From Betaproteobacteria bacterium (GTDB lineage: Bacteria; Desulfobacterota; Desulfovibrionia; Desulfovibrionales; Desulfovibrionaceae): DNA of 5,636 nucleotides. The notes beneath the pieces were generated by a model. The model searched no databases. It was not told the origin of the DNA and saw only the letters and a list, made by a program, of their open reading frames with translations. Positions 1-5,636 of the stretch are shown piece by piece. The position numbers and the translations under genes were made by a program. The stretch spans positions 1 through 5,636 of the forward strand of contig WRKB01000211.1 of assembly GCA_009778295.1 (NCBI GenBank), read 5' to 3'. Every line of letters starts with the position of its first letter. Positions within the stretch are counted from its first letter, which is position 1.

Positions 1-671
1 GATTCACTCATGGCGGTGCGTACATCGGCAAAGTCCAAATTGATAAGACCGTCCTCCATAATCACGTCGGAGATCCCTTTAACGGCACAATACAGGATGT
101 CGTTCGCCTTCTTGAGCATTTCCGCGAACGGCGCTTTTTTGGGAGCGAAAGTCAGCAGACGGTCATTGGGAATGGTAATCAGACAGTCCACGTGCTGGCG
201 AAATTCGGCAATGCCCGATTCCGCAGCCGTCTTGCGCTTGACGCCTTCAAAGCTGAAGGGTTTCGTCACAACCCCCACGGTCAGCGCGCCCAGTTCCTTG
301 GCGGTCTGAGCGATAATCGGCGCCGCGCCGGTACCCGTTCCGCCGCCCATGCCGGCCGTCACAAACACCATGTCTGCGTCAGACAGGCACTCCTTGATAG
401 CGGCTACACTTTCCAACGCCGCATCACGCCCGATGGAGGGGTTCGCGCCAGCGCCAAGCCCCTTGGTCAAGCGCTCTCCCATTTGAATCTTACTGGGCGC
501 CGTGCTCCGATTGAGCGCCTGAACGTCAGTATTGGCGCAGATAAAAGCCACTCCACGCAAGCCAGAATCGATCATGTTCTGCACGGCGTTGCCACCCCCA
601 CCACCGACACCCACGACCTTTATCCGCGCCGCACTGGCATAGGTCACATGTTCAAAACTTTCAAATTCCAT
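1..671 (-). CDS. ftsZ: FtsZ, tubulin-like division GTPase (3' end outside window)
   Basis: FtsZ polymerises with GTP into the cytokinetic Z-ring on the cytoplasmic side of the membrane. The window holds 223 complete codons, the GTPase domain up to the catalytic T7 region; full proteins are usually about 350-450 residues, so the C-terminal domain, linker and FtsA-binding tail lie past the left edge. The N-terminus reads [21 protein letters not shown]. Motifs are [10 protein letters not shown] (21-30), NTDVQAL (47-53), the tubulin signature GGGTGTG (109-115), TKPFSFEG (136-143), ITIPNDRLL (165-173) and NLDFADVR (211-218), which carries the T7 aspartates. The last visible residues, AMSE, match the usual V/AMSE after T7. 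The segment [18 protein letters not shown] (174-191) differs from the common form but keeps its length. The ATG at 671 has a strong SD 6 nt upstream. Identity is certain. Confidence 0.98.
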   Translation of the reverse strand, partial: MEFESFEHVTYASAARIKVVGVGGGGGNAVQNMIDSGLRGVAFICANTDVQALNRSTAPSKIQMGERLTKGLGAGANPSIGRDAALESVAAIKECLSDADMVFVTAGMGGGTGTGAAPIIAQTAKELGALTVGVVTKPFSFEGVKRKTAAESGIAEFRQHVDCLITIPNDRLLTFAPKKAPFAEMLKKANDILYCAVKGISDVIMEDGLINLDFADVRTAMSE

Positions 672-677
672 GCGCTA

Positions 678-687
678 CTCCTTCCCT
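678..687 (-). promoter_or_regulatory. ftsZ ribosome binding site
   Basis: AGGGAAGGAG on the minus strand, ending 6 nt before the ftsZ ATG at 671. It is the strongest, best-spaced SD in the window, in line with the high FtsZ level cells normally need. It fixes the ftsZ start. Confidence 0.85.
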
Positions 688-697
688 GCTCTTTATG

Positions 698-722
698 CCT
701 CCGGTTCCCATACTGCCGAAGG
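698..722 (-). promoter_or_regulatory. Possible hairpin in the ftsZ leader
   Basis: On the minus strand CCTTCGG (722-716) can pair with CCGGAGG (704-698): 7 bp including one G-U pair, closing an 11-nt loop (CAGTATGGGAA). It is followed by CATAAAG, not a U-tract, so it is not an intrinsic terminator. Its 5' arm overlaps TCCTTC (723-718), which is exactly complementary to GAAGGA (684-679) within the ftsZ SD, so the two pairings exclude each other. The pairing is seen in the sequence; any function is inferred. Confidence 0.4.
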
Positions 723-753
723 ACACATACTCCCCCATACAGAAACTCTACGC

Positions 754-1989
754 CTATGAGACCTCGGAAAACCATTTTTTCATCTTTTTGAGAATATTAT
801 GGAACGAACCGGACTCTCCCGAAGGGGCAAATTTCCGCTGTCCCTTGCTTTCTTTTTCCAGTCCGTAACGCAGAAGGCCGACGGCGGTTGCGTATTTAGG
901 GCTGTCGACCACATCCTTGAGCCCGCCGATGTTCAACGGATAACCGATACGCGTGGGCAAATTGAAAATTTGCTCGGCCAGTTCCTGGCAGCCCTCAATG
1001 AGAGCCGCCCCGCCTGTCAGTACAACCCCCGCGCCCACCATGTCCTTATAACCGGAATGACTCAGTTCCTGTTCGACAAGGAAAAGGATCTCCTCCATGC
1101 GAGGTTCGCAAATCTCCGCCAACACCTGGCGTGAAAGCCGGCGTGGTTCGCGGCCCCCTACGCTCGGCACTTCAATAAATTCGTCGGAACGCACCATGTC
1201 AATCAACGCGCATCCGTATTTCAGCTTGATTTTTTCGGCCGCTGCCATGGGGGTGCGCAGACCAAACGCGACATCGTTGGTCAAATTTTGTCCACCAAGC
1301 CCCAGTACACCGGTGTGCTTGATCGAATCGTTGGCGAAAATGGCGATATCCGTTGTGCCGCCACCCAAATCAACCAGAGCGACGCCTATTTCACGCTCTT
1401 CTCCCGTTAATACGGCCTTGGAAGAGGACAACGATTCAAGAGCGATATCCGCCACTTCAAGGCTGCTGCGGTGACAACAGCGGATGATATTCTGGGCGGA
1501 AGAAACCGCCCCAGTGACAATATGCACTTTCACTTCCAGGCGCACAGCGGCCATACCGAGCGGATCAATGATACCCCGCTGGTTGTCCACAATAAACTCT
1601 TGCGGCAAAATATGGATAACTTCACGATCAGCCGGTATGGCAACGGCCCGCGCCGCATCCAGAGCGCGATCCACATCGCGCTGCGTCACTTCTCCGCCTT
1701 TGACGGCAATCACCCCATGGCTGTTAAAGCCCTTGATATGGCTACCCGCTATGCCCACGTAAACGGAACGGATCTCGCAGCCCGCCATCAGTTCGGCCTC
1801 TTCCAACGTCTTTTTGATGGACTGCACGGTCTGATCAATGTTCACCACCACGCCCTTACGCAACCCTGTGGAAGGATTTGTGCCTATGCCCACCACTTCC
1901 ATAAGGCCATTCGCAGTAAGCTCCCCCACTACGGCGCAAATTTTTGTGGTGCCTATATCAAGGCCGACAATCAGATCAGACTTGCTCAC
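754..1989 (-). CDS. ftsA: FtsA, actin-like cell division protein
   Basis: FtsA is an actin-like ATP-binding protein that polymerises on the inner membrane, tethers FtsZ there and recruits later divisome proteins. It has 411 residues from the chosen start. Visible motifs are phosphate-1 DIGTTK (11-16), the FtsA-specific 1C subdomain around AGSHIKGFNSHG (81-92), phosphate-2 DLGGGTTD (207-214) and the adenosine motif GVVLTGGAA (321-329). A C-terminal amphipathic membrane-targeting helix, HNILKKMKKWFSEVS (397-411), follows a short polar linker. I chose the GTG at 1989 (MSKSDLIVGLDIGTTK) because a GGAGGG SD lies 6 nt before it and FtsA proteins start just ahead of this strand. An in-frame GTG at 2007 would translate the SD itself as Gly-rich residues and has no properly spaced SD. 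It lies 20 nt after ftsQ and 82 nt before ftsZ. All nucleotide-binding motifs are present. Confidence 0.96.
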   Translation of the reverse strand: MSKSDLIVGLDIGTTKICAVVGELTANGLMEVVGIGTNPSTGLRKGVVVNIDQTVQSIKKTLEEAELMAGCEIRSVYVGIAGSHIKGFNSHGVIAVKGGEVTQRDVDRALDAARAVAIPADREVIHILPQEFIVDNQRGIIDPLGMAAVRLEVKVHIVTGAVSSAQNIIRCCHRSSLEVADIALESLSSSKAVLTGEEREIGVALVDLGGGTTDIAIFANDSIKHTGVLGLGGQNLTNDVAFGLRTPMAAAEKIKLKYGCALIDMVRSDEFIEVPSVGGREPRRLSRQVLAEICEPRMEEILFLVEQELSHSGYKDMVGAGVVLTGGAALIEGCQELAEQIFNLPTRIGYPLNIGGLKDVVDSPKYATAVGLLRYGLEKESKGQRKFAPSGESGSFHNILKKMKKWFSEVS

Positions 1990-1995
1990 GATCCG

Positions 1996-2001
1996 CCCTC
2001 C
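1996..2001 (-). promoter_or_regulatory. ftsA ribosome binding site
   Basis: GGAGGG on the minus strand, 6 nt upstream of the GTG at 1989. It sits in an unusually G-rich 20-nt gap (GAGTGGGGGGAGGGCGGATC). It decides in favour of the 1989 start over the in-frame GTG at 2007. Confidence 0.8.
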
Positions 2002-2009
2002 CCCCACTC

Positions 2010-2849
2010 CTAAGACTTACGTATCACCCATACATTGCCGTCTGCCGCACGCACCTCGCGCACCAGAGACAATTCATTGCGCCGCGCCAGATCACCCAGA
2101 ACTACGCCAAGCCGGTTTACATTGGCACTCCAGTCAACAGGAGCGATGGAAAGGTGAATATCCCGGCTTTCTACATACACTTCCACCCCCTTGCCGGGGC
2201 TGAGACGTATCCAAGATATGGCGGCATAGTCCACTGGGATGGCATTCCCTTTGAGTTCCGCCACATATTTTTTTACATTCGGCAAAAGGTCCTCGGCACC
2301 AGTCTGGATTTCCAGCGCGGGCAGAGACATAAAATTGGCGGATTCCACAGGCGCAATCGGCCTGCCAAACTCATCCGCATAGTACAAAAGACCTTCCTGG
2401 CGCACCCAGAACCAAGGGCTGCGCTCCTTCAAGCGAATATCAAAACGATCCGGCAGGATGCGTTTTACCGAGACTTCCTCAACCCAAGGGCTTTGGCTGA
2501 TAGATTTTTCCATGCCCGCAATGCTGACAGCGAGGCTGTTATCTCCCGGATGGACGCCGGTCAGATCCAGCACCGTATCGCGCTGCAAGCGTACGTTCCC
2601 GGTTATGTTCACGGTTTTTGTGGCGAAAAAAGGACTGTTCGTGGCATAACGATAAATATGCAAAGACCCCAGCGCCAGACCGACGAGAAGCCCAGCCCCC
2701 ACAGCCGCCAGCAGGACCATGACCGAAGTCCCTTTCAAACGCTCCAACGGAGGGAATGAAAACTCCTTGCGCTTTGAAGCGCGTTGTGTTTTCGGCGCGA
2801 CATGCGTGTTGCGCGCCGGGCGTCTGTCTTTTCGCGGTCTTAAAAGCAC
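2010..2849 (-). CDS. ftsQ: FtsQ, bitopic cell division protein with POTRA domain
   Basis: FtsQ is the inner-membrane divisome protein that links early (FtsA/FtsZ) and late components, usually by binding FtsB/FtsL in the periplasm. The 279 residues show the family layout: a basic cytoplasmic tail (1-41, many Arg/Lys), one membrane helix at about 42-64 (SVMVLLAAVGAGLLVGLALG), a POTRA domain at about 74-146 beginning FFATKTVNITGN and containing SPWVEEVSVKRILPDRFDIRL, then the beta domain to the C-terminus (NVWVIRKS). The start is GTG at 2849, 10 nt inside murB, with AAAGGT (2861-2856) as a weak SD; no ATG occurs before Met44 inside the membrane helix, which supports GTG. ftsA follows 20 nt after the stop. 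Sequence conservation in this family is low, so the call rests on domain layout and position between murB and ftsA. I regard it as secure. Confidence 0.93.
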   Translation of the reverse strand: MLLRPRKDRRPARNTHVAPKTQRASKRKEFSFPPLERLKGTSVMVLLAAVGAGLLVGLALGSLHIYRYATNSPFFATKTVNITGNVRLQRDTVLDLTGVHPGDNSLAVSIAGMEKSISQSPWVEEVSVKRILPDRFDIRLKERSPWFWVRQEGLLYYADEFGRPIAPVESANFMSLPALEIQTGAEDLLPNVKKYVAELKGNAIPVDYAAISWIRLSPGKGVEVYVESRDIHLSIAPVDWSANVNRLGVVLGDLARRNELSLVREVRAADGNVWVIRKS

Positions 2850-3730
2850 GGAAGTACCTTTATTTCCAAGTGAAGGCTGACGCCGTTACGGCGTTCCACA
2901 ACTTCCCGAGCCTGAGCCAGAAGTTCAAAAGCCGCACTCGCGCTCCCCTTGCCCTCGTTTACTAAAAAATTCGCGTGGACAGGAGAAAAAACCATCCCCC
3001 CCAGACCTTTTCCCCTAAATCCCGCCTCATCAAGTAATTTTCCTGCCGAAAGTTCTGGTGACGGATTTTTGAAGGCACAGCCAGCACTCCAGGCCAACAC
3101 AGGTTGTGTAGATTTTTTCTTGAAATAGTTGAGACGCATGGACTCTCTGATGCCATTGCTTGAGGCTCTCGTCAAGCAGAAGCTTGCAGAAAGTATGAAA
3201 AAACAATCCGCTATTTCTGTAAGCCTAAAATATCGATAAGCAAATTCCCATTGCTCGGGAAAAATATTTTTCAGACCCGTGCCTGGCGACCAGATCTGAA
3301 GGCTATGCAAAAGGGAAGCGGTCTCACATCCATAGGAGCCGGCATTCATGGCTACAGCTCCGCCCACAGTTCCAGGAATTCCCGCCAACCCTTCAAGACC
3401 GGACAAACCCCAAGCCGCGCATTTAGCCAGAAGATGCGGCAAACGTACAGCCGCACCCGCGCGGACGATGACCTTGCCGCTCTCTTCTCCCCATATTTCC
3501 GGAGGCTGCCGAAAATTTGGACGCACGAGCAACAGAGGCAATTCTCCATCTTGGGCAAGAATATTGCTCCCCCCTCCCAATACATACACAGGAAGGCCCA
3601 GAGAACGCATCTGCCCACTGAAGGTATCCAGTTCCTGCTCACTATCCAGACGAAATTCCACTACCGCCTGCCCTCCCACGCGCAGGGTCGTCAATGAACT
3701 CAGGAGGGACGCAGGACGAACAAAAGGCAT
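2840..3730 (-). CDS. murB: MurB, UDP-N-acetylenolpyruvoylglucosamine reductase
   Basis: MurB is the cytoplasmic FAD enzyme that reduces UDP-GlcNAc-enolpyruvate to UDP-MurNAc with NADPH. At 296 residues it fits the shorter type II group. FAD-binding parts are TTLRVGG (14-20), LGGGSNIL (51-58) and GIPGTVGGAVAMNAG (117-131). The catalytic Arg is probably R166 in FAYR, and the C-terminal Glu is E289 in LHLEIKVL. The proton-donor motif, usually GS.FKNP, reads AGCAFKNP (216-222), so the Ser position is Cys218; Cys here is, from memory, a known natural variant rather than a sign of inactivation. The ATG at 3730 overlaps the murC stop as TAATG, with an SD-like GGTGGA (3739-3734) 3 nt before the ATG. 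The end overlaps ftsQ by 10 nt. The middle of the gene is visibly AT-richer than its neighbours and uses AGA, AGG, GGA and TTA codons. The frame is intact. Confidence 0.95.
   Translation of the reverse strand: MPFVRPASLLSSLTTLRVGGQAVVEFRLDSEQELDTFSGQMRSLGLPVYVLGGGSNILAQDGELPLLLVRPNFRQPPEIWGEESGKVIVRAGAAVRLPHLLAKCAAWGLSGLEGLAGIPGTVGGAVAMNAGSYGCETASLLHSLQIWSPGTGLKNIFPEQWEFAYRYFRLTEIADCFFILSASFCLTRASSNGIRESMRLNYFKKKSTQPVLAWSAGCAFKNPSPELSAGKLLDEAGFRGKGLGGMVFSPVHANFLVNEGKGSASAAFELLAQAREVVERRNGVSLHLEIKVLPCF
2856..2861 (-). promoter_or_regulatory. ftsQ ribosome binding site (weak)
   Basis: AAAGGT on the minus strand within the last codons of murB, with its GG about 7 nt from the ftsQ GTG at 2849. 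A weak SD plus a GTG start suggests low initiation and reliance on coupling to murB translation, which fits the low abundance usual for FtsQ. Confidence 0.5.
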
Positions 3731-5094
3731 TATTCCACCGCCAAGTATTGCGGTCCTATATTCGTTACGGACCCTGCCCCCAGAGTTAAAAGCAGATCGC
3801 CGCCGCGCAGTTCCGCGCGCAAGACTTCCAGCAGCGACGCCATATCCGGAACGTACTCGACATCCGTGTCGGACACTTGGCGTATGCCTTGTGTCAGGCT
3901 CAGTCCGCTCACTCCTGGAATGGGTTTTTCCGAGGCGGGATAAATTTCCAGCAGCAGAAGCTTGTCCACACCGTCAAACACTTTGCAGAATTCGCCGAAC
4001 AGCGCCTGTGTGCGCGTGAACCGGTGAGGTTGAAAGACTACCACCAGCCTGCGCTGGGGAAAAACCTGCCGGGCCGTTGCCAACGTGGCATGGATCTCTG
4101 CAGGATGGTGTCCGTAGTCGTCAACAACAAGTACGCCACCTTTCTCTCCCTTGATCTCAAACCTGCGGCCAACACCCCCAAACCGAGCCAGCCCGCCAAT
4201 GCAGTGTTCCGCACTTATGCCCACTTCCAGCGCCACAGCGATTGCCGCGAGCGCGTTGAGCACATTGTGCCTGCCCGGATGGGCCAGTTCCACCACTCCC
4301 ATCCCCACACCGGATACAAGCGCTTCAAAACGGCTTCTGGCTCCCGAGTCCAATATTTTTGCCCGGATCCGGTTGTTATCTCCAAAACCATAGGTGATGA
4401 CCGGCCTCTTTATCCTGGGCAACAGGCGCACTACACCGGCATCGTCACCGCACACCACGTTCAGTCCGTAAAAAGGCACCTTGTTCATGAAGGTGACGAA
4501 GGCTTCGTCGATGGCATCCTGACTTGCATAAAAATCCATATGATCCTTGTCTACATTGGTGACCACATTGATAATCGGCGCAAGGCACAAAAAGGAGCCA
4601 TCCGATTCGTCAGCTTCGGCGATAAGGTATTTCCCCCGACCAAGATGCGCATTGGCGCCATAAACATTGAGCCGGCCGCCGATAATCACTGTGGGATCCA
4701 TTCCCGCAGCATCAAAGATGGCCGCCGTCAGCGAGGTGGTAGTGGTTTTGCCGTGTGTGCCTGCAATGGCGATGCCCTCGCGCAGGCGCATAAGTTCGGC
4801 CAGCATTTCGGCACGTGGAATAATAGGAATACCTTTTCGCCGCGCGGCCCGCACCTCGGGGTTATCTTCTCCCACGGCAGTAGATTTAACGAGCACCTGG
4901 GCGTCCGTCACATTCTCCGCAGCATGTCCTACAGATATACGCGCTCCCAATCCCCGCAGACGTTCCACTGCCGTGGAGGTGCTCAAGTCAGATCCCCCCA
5001 CTTCATACCCAAGGTTGAGCAGCACTTCGGCAATACCGCTCATGCCCGCTCCGCCAATACCGGTCATATGAATTCTATGGATTTTATTCTGCAT
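3730..5094 (-). CDS. murC: MurC, UDP-N-acetylmuramate--L-alanine ligase
   Basis: MurC is the cytoplasmic ATP-dependent ligase that adds L-Ala to UDP-MurNAc, the first step of stem-peptide synthesis. It has 454 residues, normal for the family, with all three Mur ligase domains. The N-terminal UDP-binding domain has GIGGAGMSG (12-20). The central ATPase has P-loop [10 protein letters not shown] (111-120), EADESDGSF (160-168), NVDKDHMD (180-187) and HNVLNALAA (276-284). The C-terminal domain has GRRFE (309-313), [10 protein letters not shown] (325-334), FQPHRFTR (354-361) and LGAGSV (438-443). I chose the ATG at 5094 ([12 protein letters not shown]) because MurC proteins usually begin a few residues before the glycine-rich loop. 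The frame stays open to an upstream ATG at 5136, but that would add 14 unconserved residues and lie deep within murG. The start overlaps the murG end by 11 nt, and the stop shares a base with the murB ATG. No key residue is missing. Confidence 0.97.
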   Translation of the reverse strand: MQNKIHRIHMTGIGGAGMSGIAEVLLNLGYEVGGSDLSTSTAVERLRGLGARISVGHAAENVTDAQVLVKSTAVGEDNPEVRAARRKGIPIIPRAEMLAELMRLREGIAIAGTHGKTTTTSLTAAIFDAAGMDPTVIIGGRLNVYGANAHLGRGKYLIAEADESDGSFLCLAPIINVVTNVDKDHMDFYASQDAIDEAFVTFMNKVPFYGLNVVCGDDAGVVRLLPRIKRPVITYGFGDNNRIRAKILDSGARSRFEALVSGVGMGVVELAHPGRHNVLNALAAIAVALEVGISAEHCIGGLARFGGVGRRFEIKGEKGGVLVVDDYGHHPAEIHATLATARQVFPQRRLVVVFQPHRFTRTQALFGEFCKVFDGVDKLLLLEIYPASEKPIPGVSGLSLTQGIRQVSDTDVEYVPDMASLLEVLRAELRGGDLLLTLGAGSVTNIGPQYLAVE

Positions 5095-5636
5095 GCTTTT
5101 TATTCCCGGCCAATTTTTCCAAAAAATCCGCAACAACCGCTGCTGCTTGTGGACGCGCCAACTTACGGGCAGCTTCCGACATTACGGCAATCTTTTCAGG
5201 GCTATTTAGCAACTGGATCACCATGCCCGCAAAATCCCGCCGGGTAAGTTCCTCTTCCGCAACCACAAGCGCTGCCCCCTGCCGTTCAAACAGACGGGCG
5301 TTCATAGTCTGGTGGTCGTGCGTGGCATAAGGAAAGGGAATAAACGCCGCTGGCAGGCCACAGGCGGCCAGCTCAGCCACCGTGGTCGCGCCGGAGCGGC
5401 ATAACGCCAGATCCGCCCAGGCATAGGCCCGCCCCATGTCGTGAATGAATGGTTCCAGCCGCACATCTTCCATGCCCGCATCCTTATAGGCGGCGAGTAC
5501 TCTTTCATAATCCGCGTCGCCGCTCTGGTGCCAGATCGCAATCCCGGCTTCCTTGAATCTCGGCATGGTCCGCGCCACATATGTGTTGATGGCTCTGGCG
5601 CCTTGGCTGCCCCCCATGACAAGAAGACGCTTTCTC
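5084..5636 (-). CDS. murG: MurG, UDP-GlcNAc:lipid I GlcNAc transferase (5' end outside window)
   Basis: MurG transfers GlcNAc from UDP-GlcNAc to undecaprenyl-PP-MurNAc-pentapeptide (lipid I) to make lipid II, at the cytoplasmic face of the inner membrane. The 183 visible residues are the C-terminal, nucleotide-sugar-binding domain of this GT-B fold enzyme; the family is usually about 350-370 residues, so about half is missing beyond the right edge. The reading frame is open to the edge and enters as [13 protein letters not shown]. Counting from the edge, the GGSQGA loop is at residues 8-13, [17 protein letters not shown] at 80-96 (its Glu88 matches the conserved UDP-GlcNAc ribose-binding Glu), and the HDHQTMNA segment at 106-113 holds the conserved Gln and Asn. 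The stop is TAA at 5086-5084, and the end overlaps the murC start by 11 nt. The ATG inside GGSQGA (5617) is not a start. Identification is firm. Confidence 0.97.
   Translation of the reverse strand, partial: RKRLLVMGGSQGARAINTYVARTMPRFKEAGIAIWHQSGDADYERVLAAYKDAGMEDVRLEPFIHDMGRAYAWADLALCRSGATTVAELAACGLPAAFIPFPYATHDHQTMNARLFERQGAALVVAEEELTRRDFAGMVIQLLNSPEKIAVMSEAARKLARPQAAAVVADFLEKLAGNKKHAE
5103..5107 (-). promoter_or_regulatory. murC ribosome binding site (weak)
   Basis: GGGAA on the minus strand within the end of murG, 8 nt before the murC ATG at 5094. It is poor as an SD, so translational coupling to the overlapping murG is likely. Confidence 0.35.

Larger units (their letters stand above)
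672..753 (-). promoter_or_regulatory. ftsA-ftsZ intergenic leader
   Basis: These 82 nt are the largest gap in the window. Read on the minus strand, the gap holds three GTATG copies (starting at 740, 730 and 713), a possible hairpin (722-698) and the ftsZ SD (687-678). I see no convincing -35/-10 pair and no intrinsic terminator: no U-run follows the hairpin. ftsZ is therefore probably cotranscribed with ftsA, although a dedicated promoter inside ftsA or here cannot be excluded. Confidence 0.6.

Noticed and set aside
698..722. Hairpin as a transcription terminator between ftsA and ftsZ
   Set aside because: The stem is only 7 bp with a G-U pair and an 11-nt loop, and no U-run follows; ftsZ would need readthrough.
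709..740. Three GTATG copies on the minus strand in the ftsZ leader (740, 730, 713)
   Set aside because: Five-base repeats at uneven spacing (10 and 17 nt) are too short to support an operator without comparative data.
192..791. 199-codon open frame on the plus strand opposite ftsZ
   Set aside because: It is antisense to the highly conserved ftsZ GTPase domain; its composition and lack of motifs mark it as a shadow.
1944..2759. 271-codon open frame on the plus strand opposite ftsQ
   Set aside because: It is a shadow frame of ftsQ with no domain or plausible SD, and it runs against the operon direction.
3147..3175. Promoter-like TTGACG (3175-3170) with CATCAG 17 nt downstream inside murB, minus strand
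   Set aside because: The -35 match is good but the -10 matches only 3 of 6 consensus positions; such matches are expected by chance in an AT-richer patch.
5095..5136. Upstream in-frame ATG at 5136 as the murC start
   Set aside because: It would add [14 protein letters not shown], which is only the murG 3' end read in another frame; the 5094 start gives the standard MurC N-terminus.
3877..5247. 456-codon open frame on the plus strand opposite murC
   Set aside because: It is antisense to a fully conserved murC, the translation is rich in His, Arg and Pro with no recognisable domain, and it is explained by the GC-biased codon use of the real gene.

Overview
The window is a compact piece of a division and cell wall (dcw) cluster. 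Every gene lies on the minus strand, so transcription runs from high to low coordinates: murG (C-terminal half, cut by the right edge) - murC - murB - ftsQ - ftsA - ftsZ (N-terminal part, cut by the left edge). The set marks a Gram-negative-type bacterium. The gene order (murB directly between murC and ftsQ, with no ddl), the moderately high GC and the protein sequences best fit a Desulfovibrio-like sulfate reducer (Desulfovibrionaceae). That assignment rests on recognition, not on a database search.

Right part (5636 to 2840): the late cytoplasmic steps of peptidoglycan precursor synthesis. MurB and MurC complete UDP-MurNAc and add L-alanine to it; MurG converts lipid I to lipid II at the inner membrane. 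The three genes are packed without gaps: murG/murC overlap by 11 nt, murC/murB share one base (TAATG), and murB/ftsQ overlap by 10 nt. This suggests translational coupling.

Left part (2849 to 1): division. FtsQ is the bitopic periplasmic hub protein, FtsA the actin-like membrane anchor, and FtsZ the tubulin-like GTPase. ftsQ and ftsA both appear to start at GTG; ftsA follows ftsQ after 20 nt, behind a very G-rich Shine-Dalgarno region. The only appreciable non-coding stretch is the 82-nt ftsA-ftsZ gap. It ends in a strong SD (AGGGAAGGAG) for ftsZ and also holds a possible 7-bp hairpin whose 5' arm overlaps a perfect 6-nt complement of that SD. This gives a candidate two-state leader controlling ftsZ translation, which is inferred and untested.

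No RNA genes, mobile elements, CRISPR arrays or intrinsic terminators are visible. The window is mostly a conserved housekeeping region. The points that deserve a second look are the ftsZ leader, the Cys in place of Ser at the MurB proton-donor position, an AT-richer patch inside murB, and the GTG/G-rich initiation region of ftsA.
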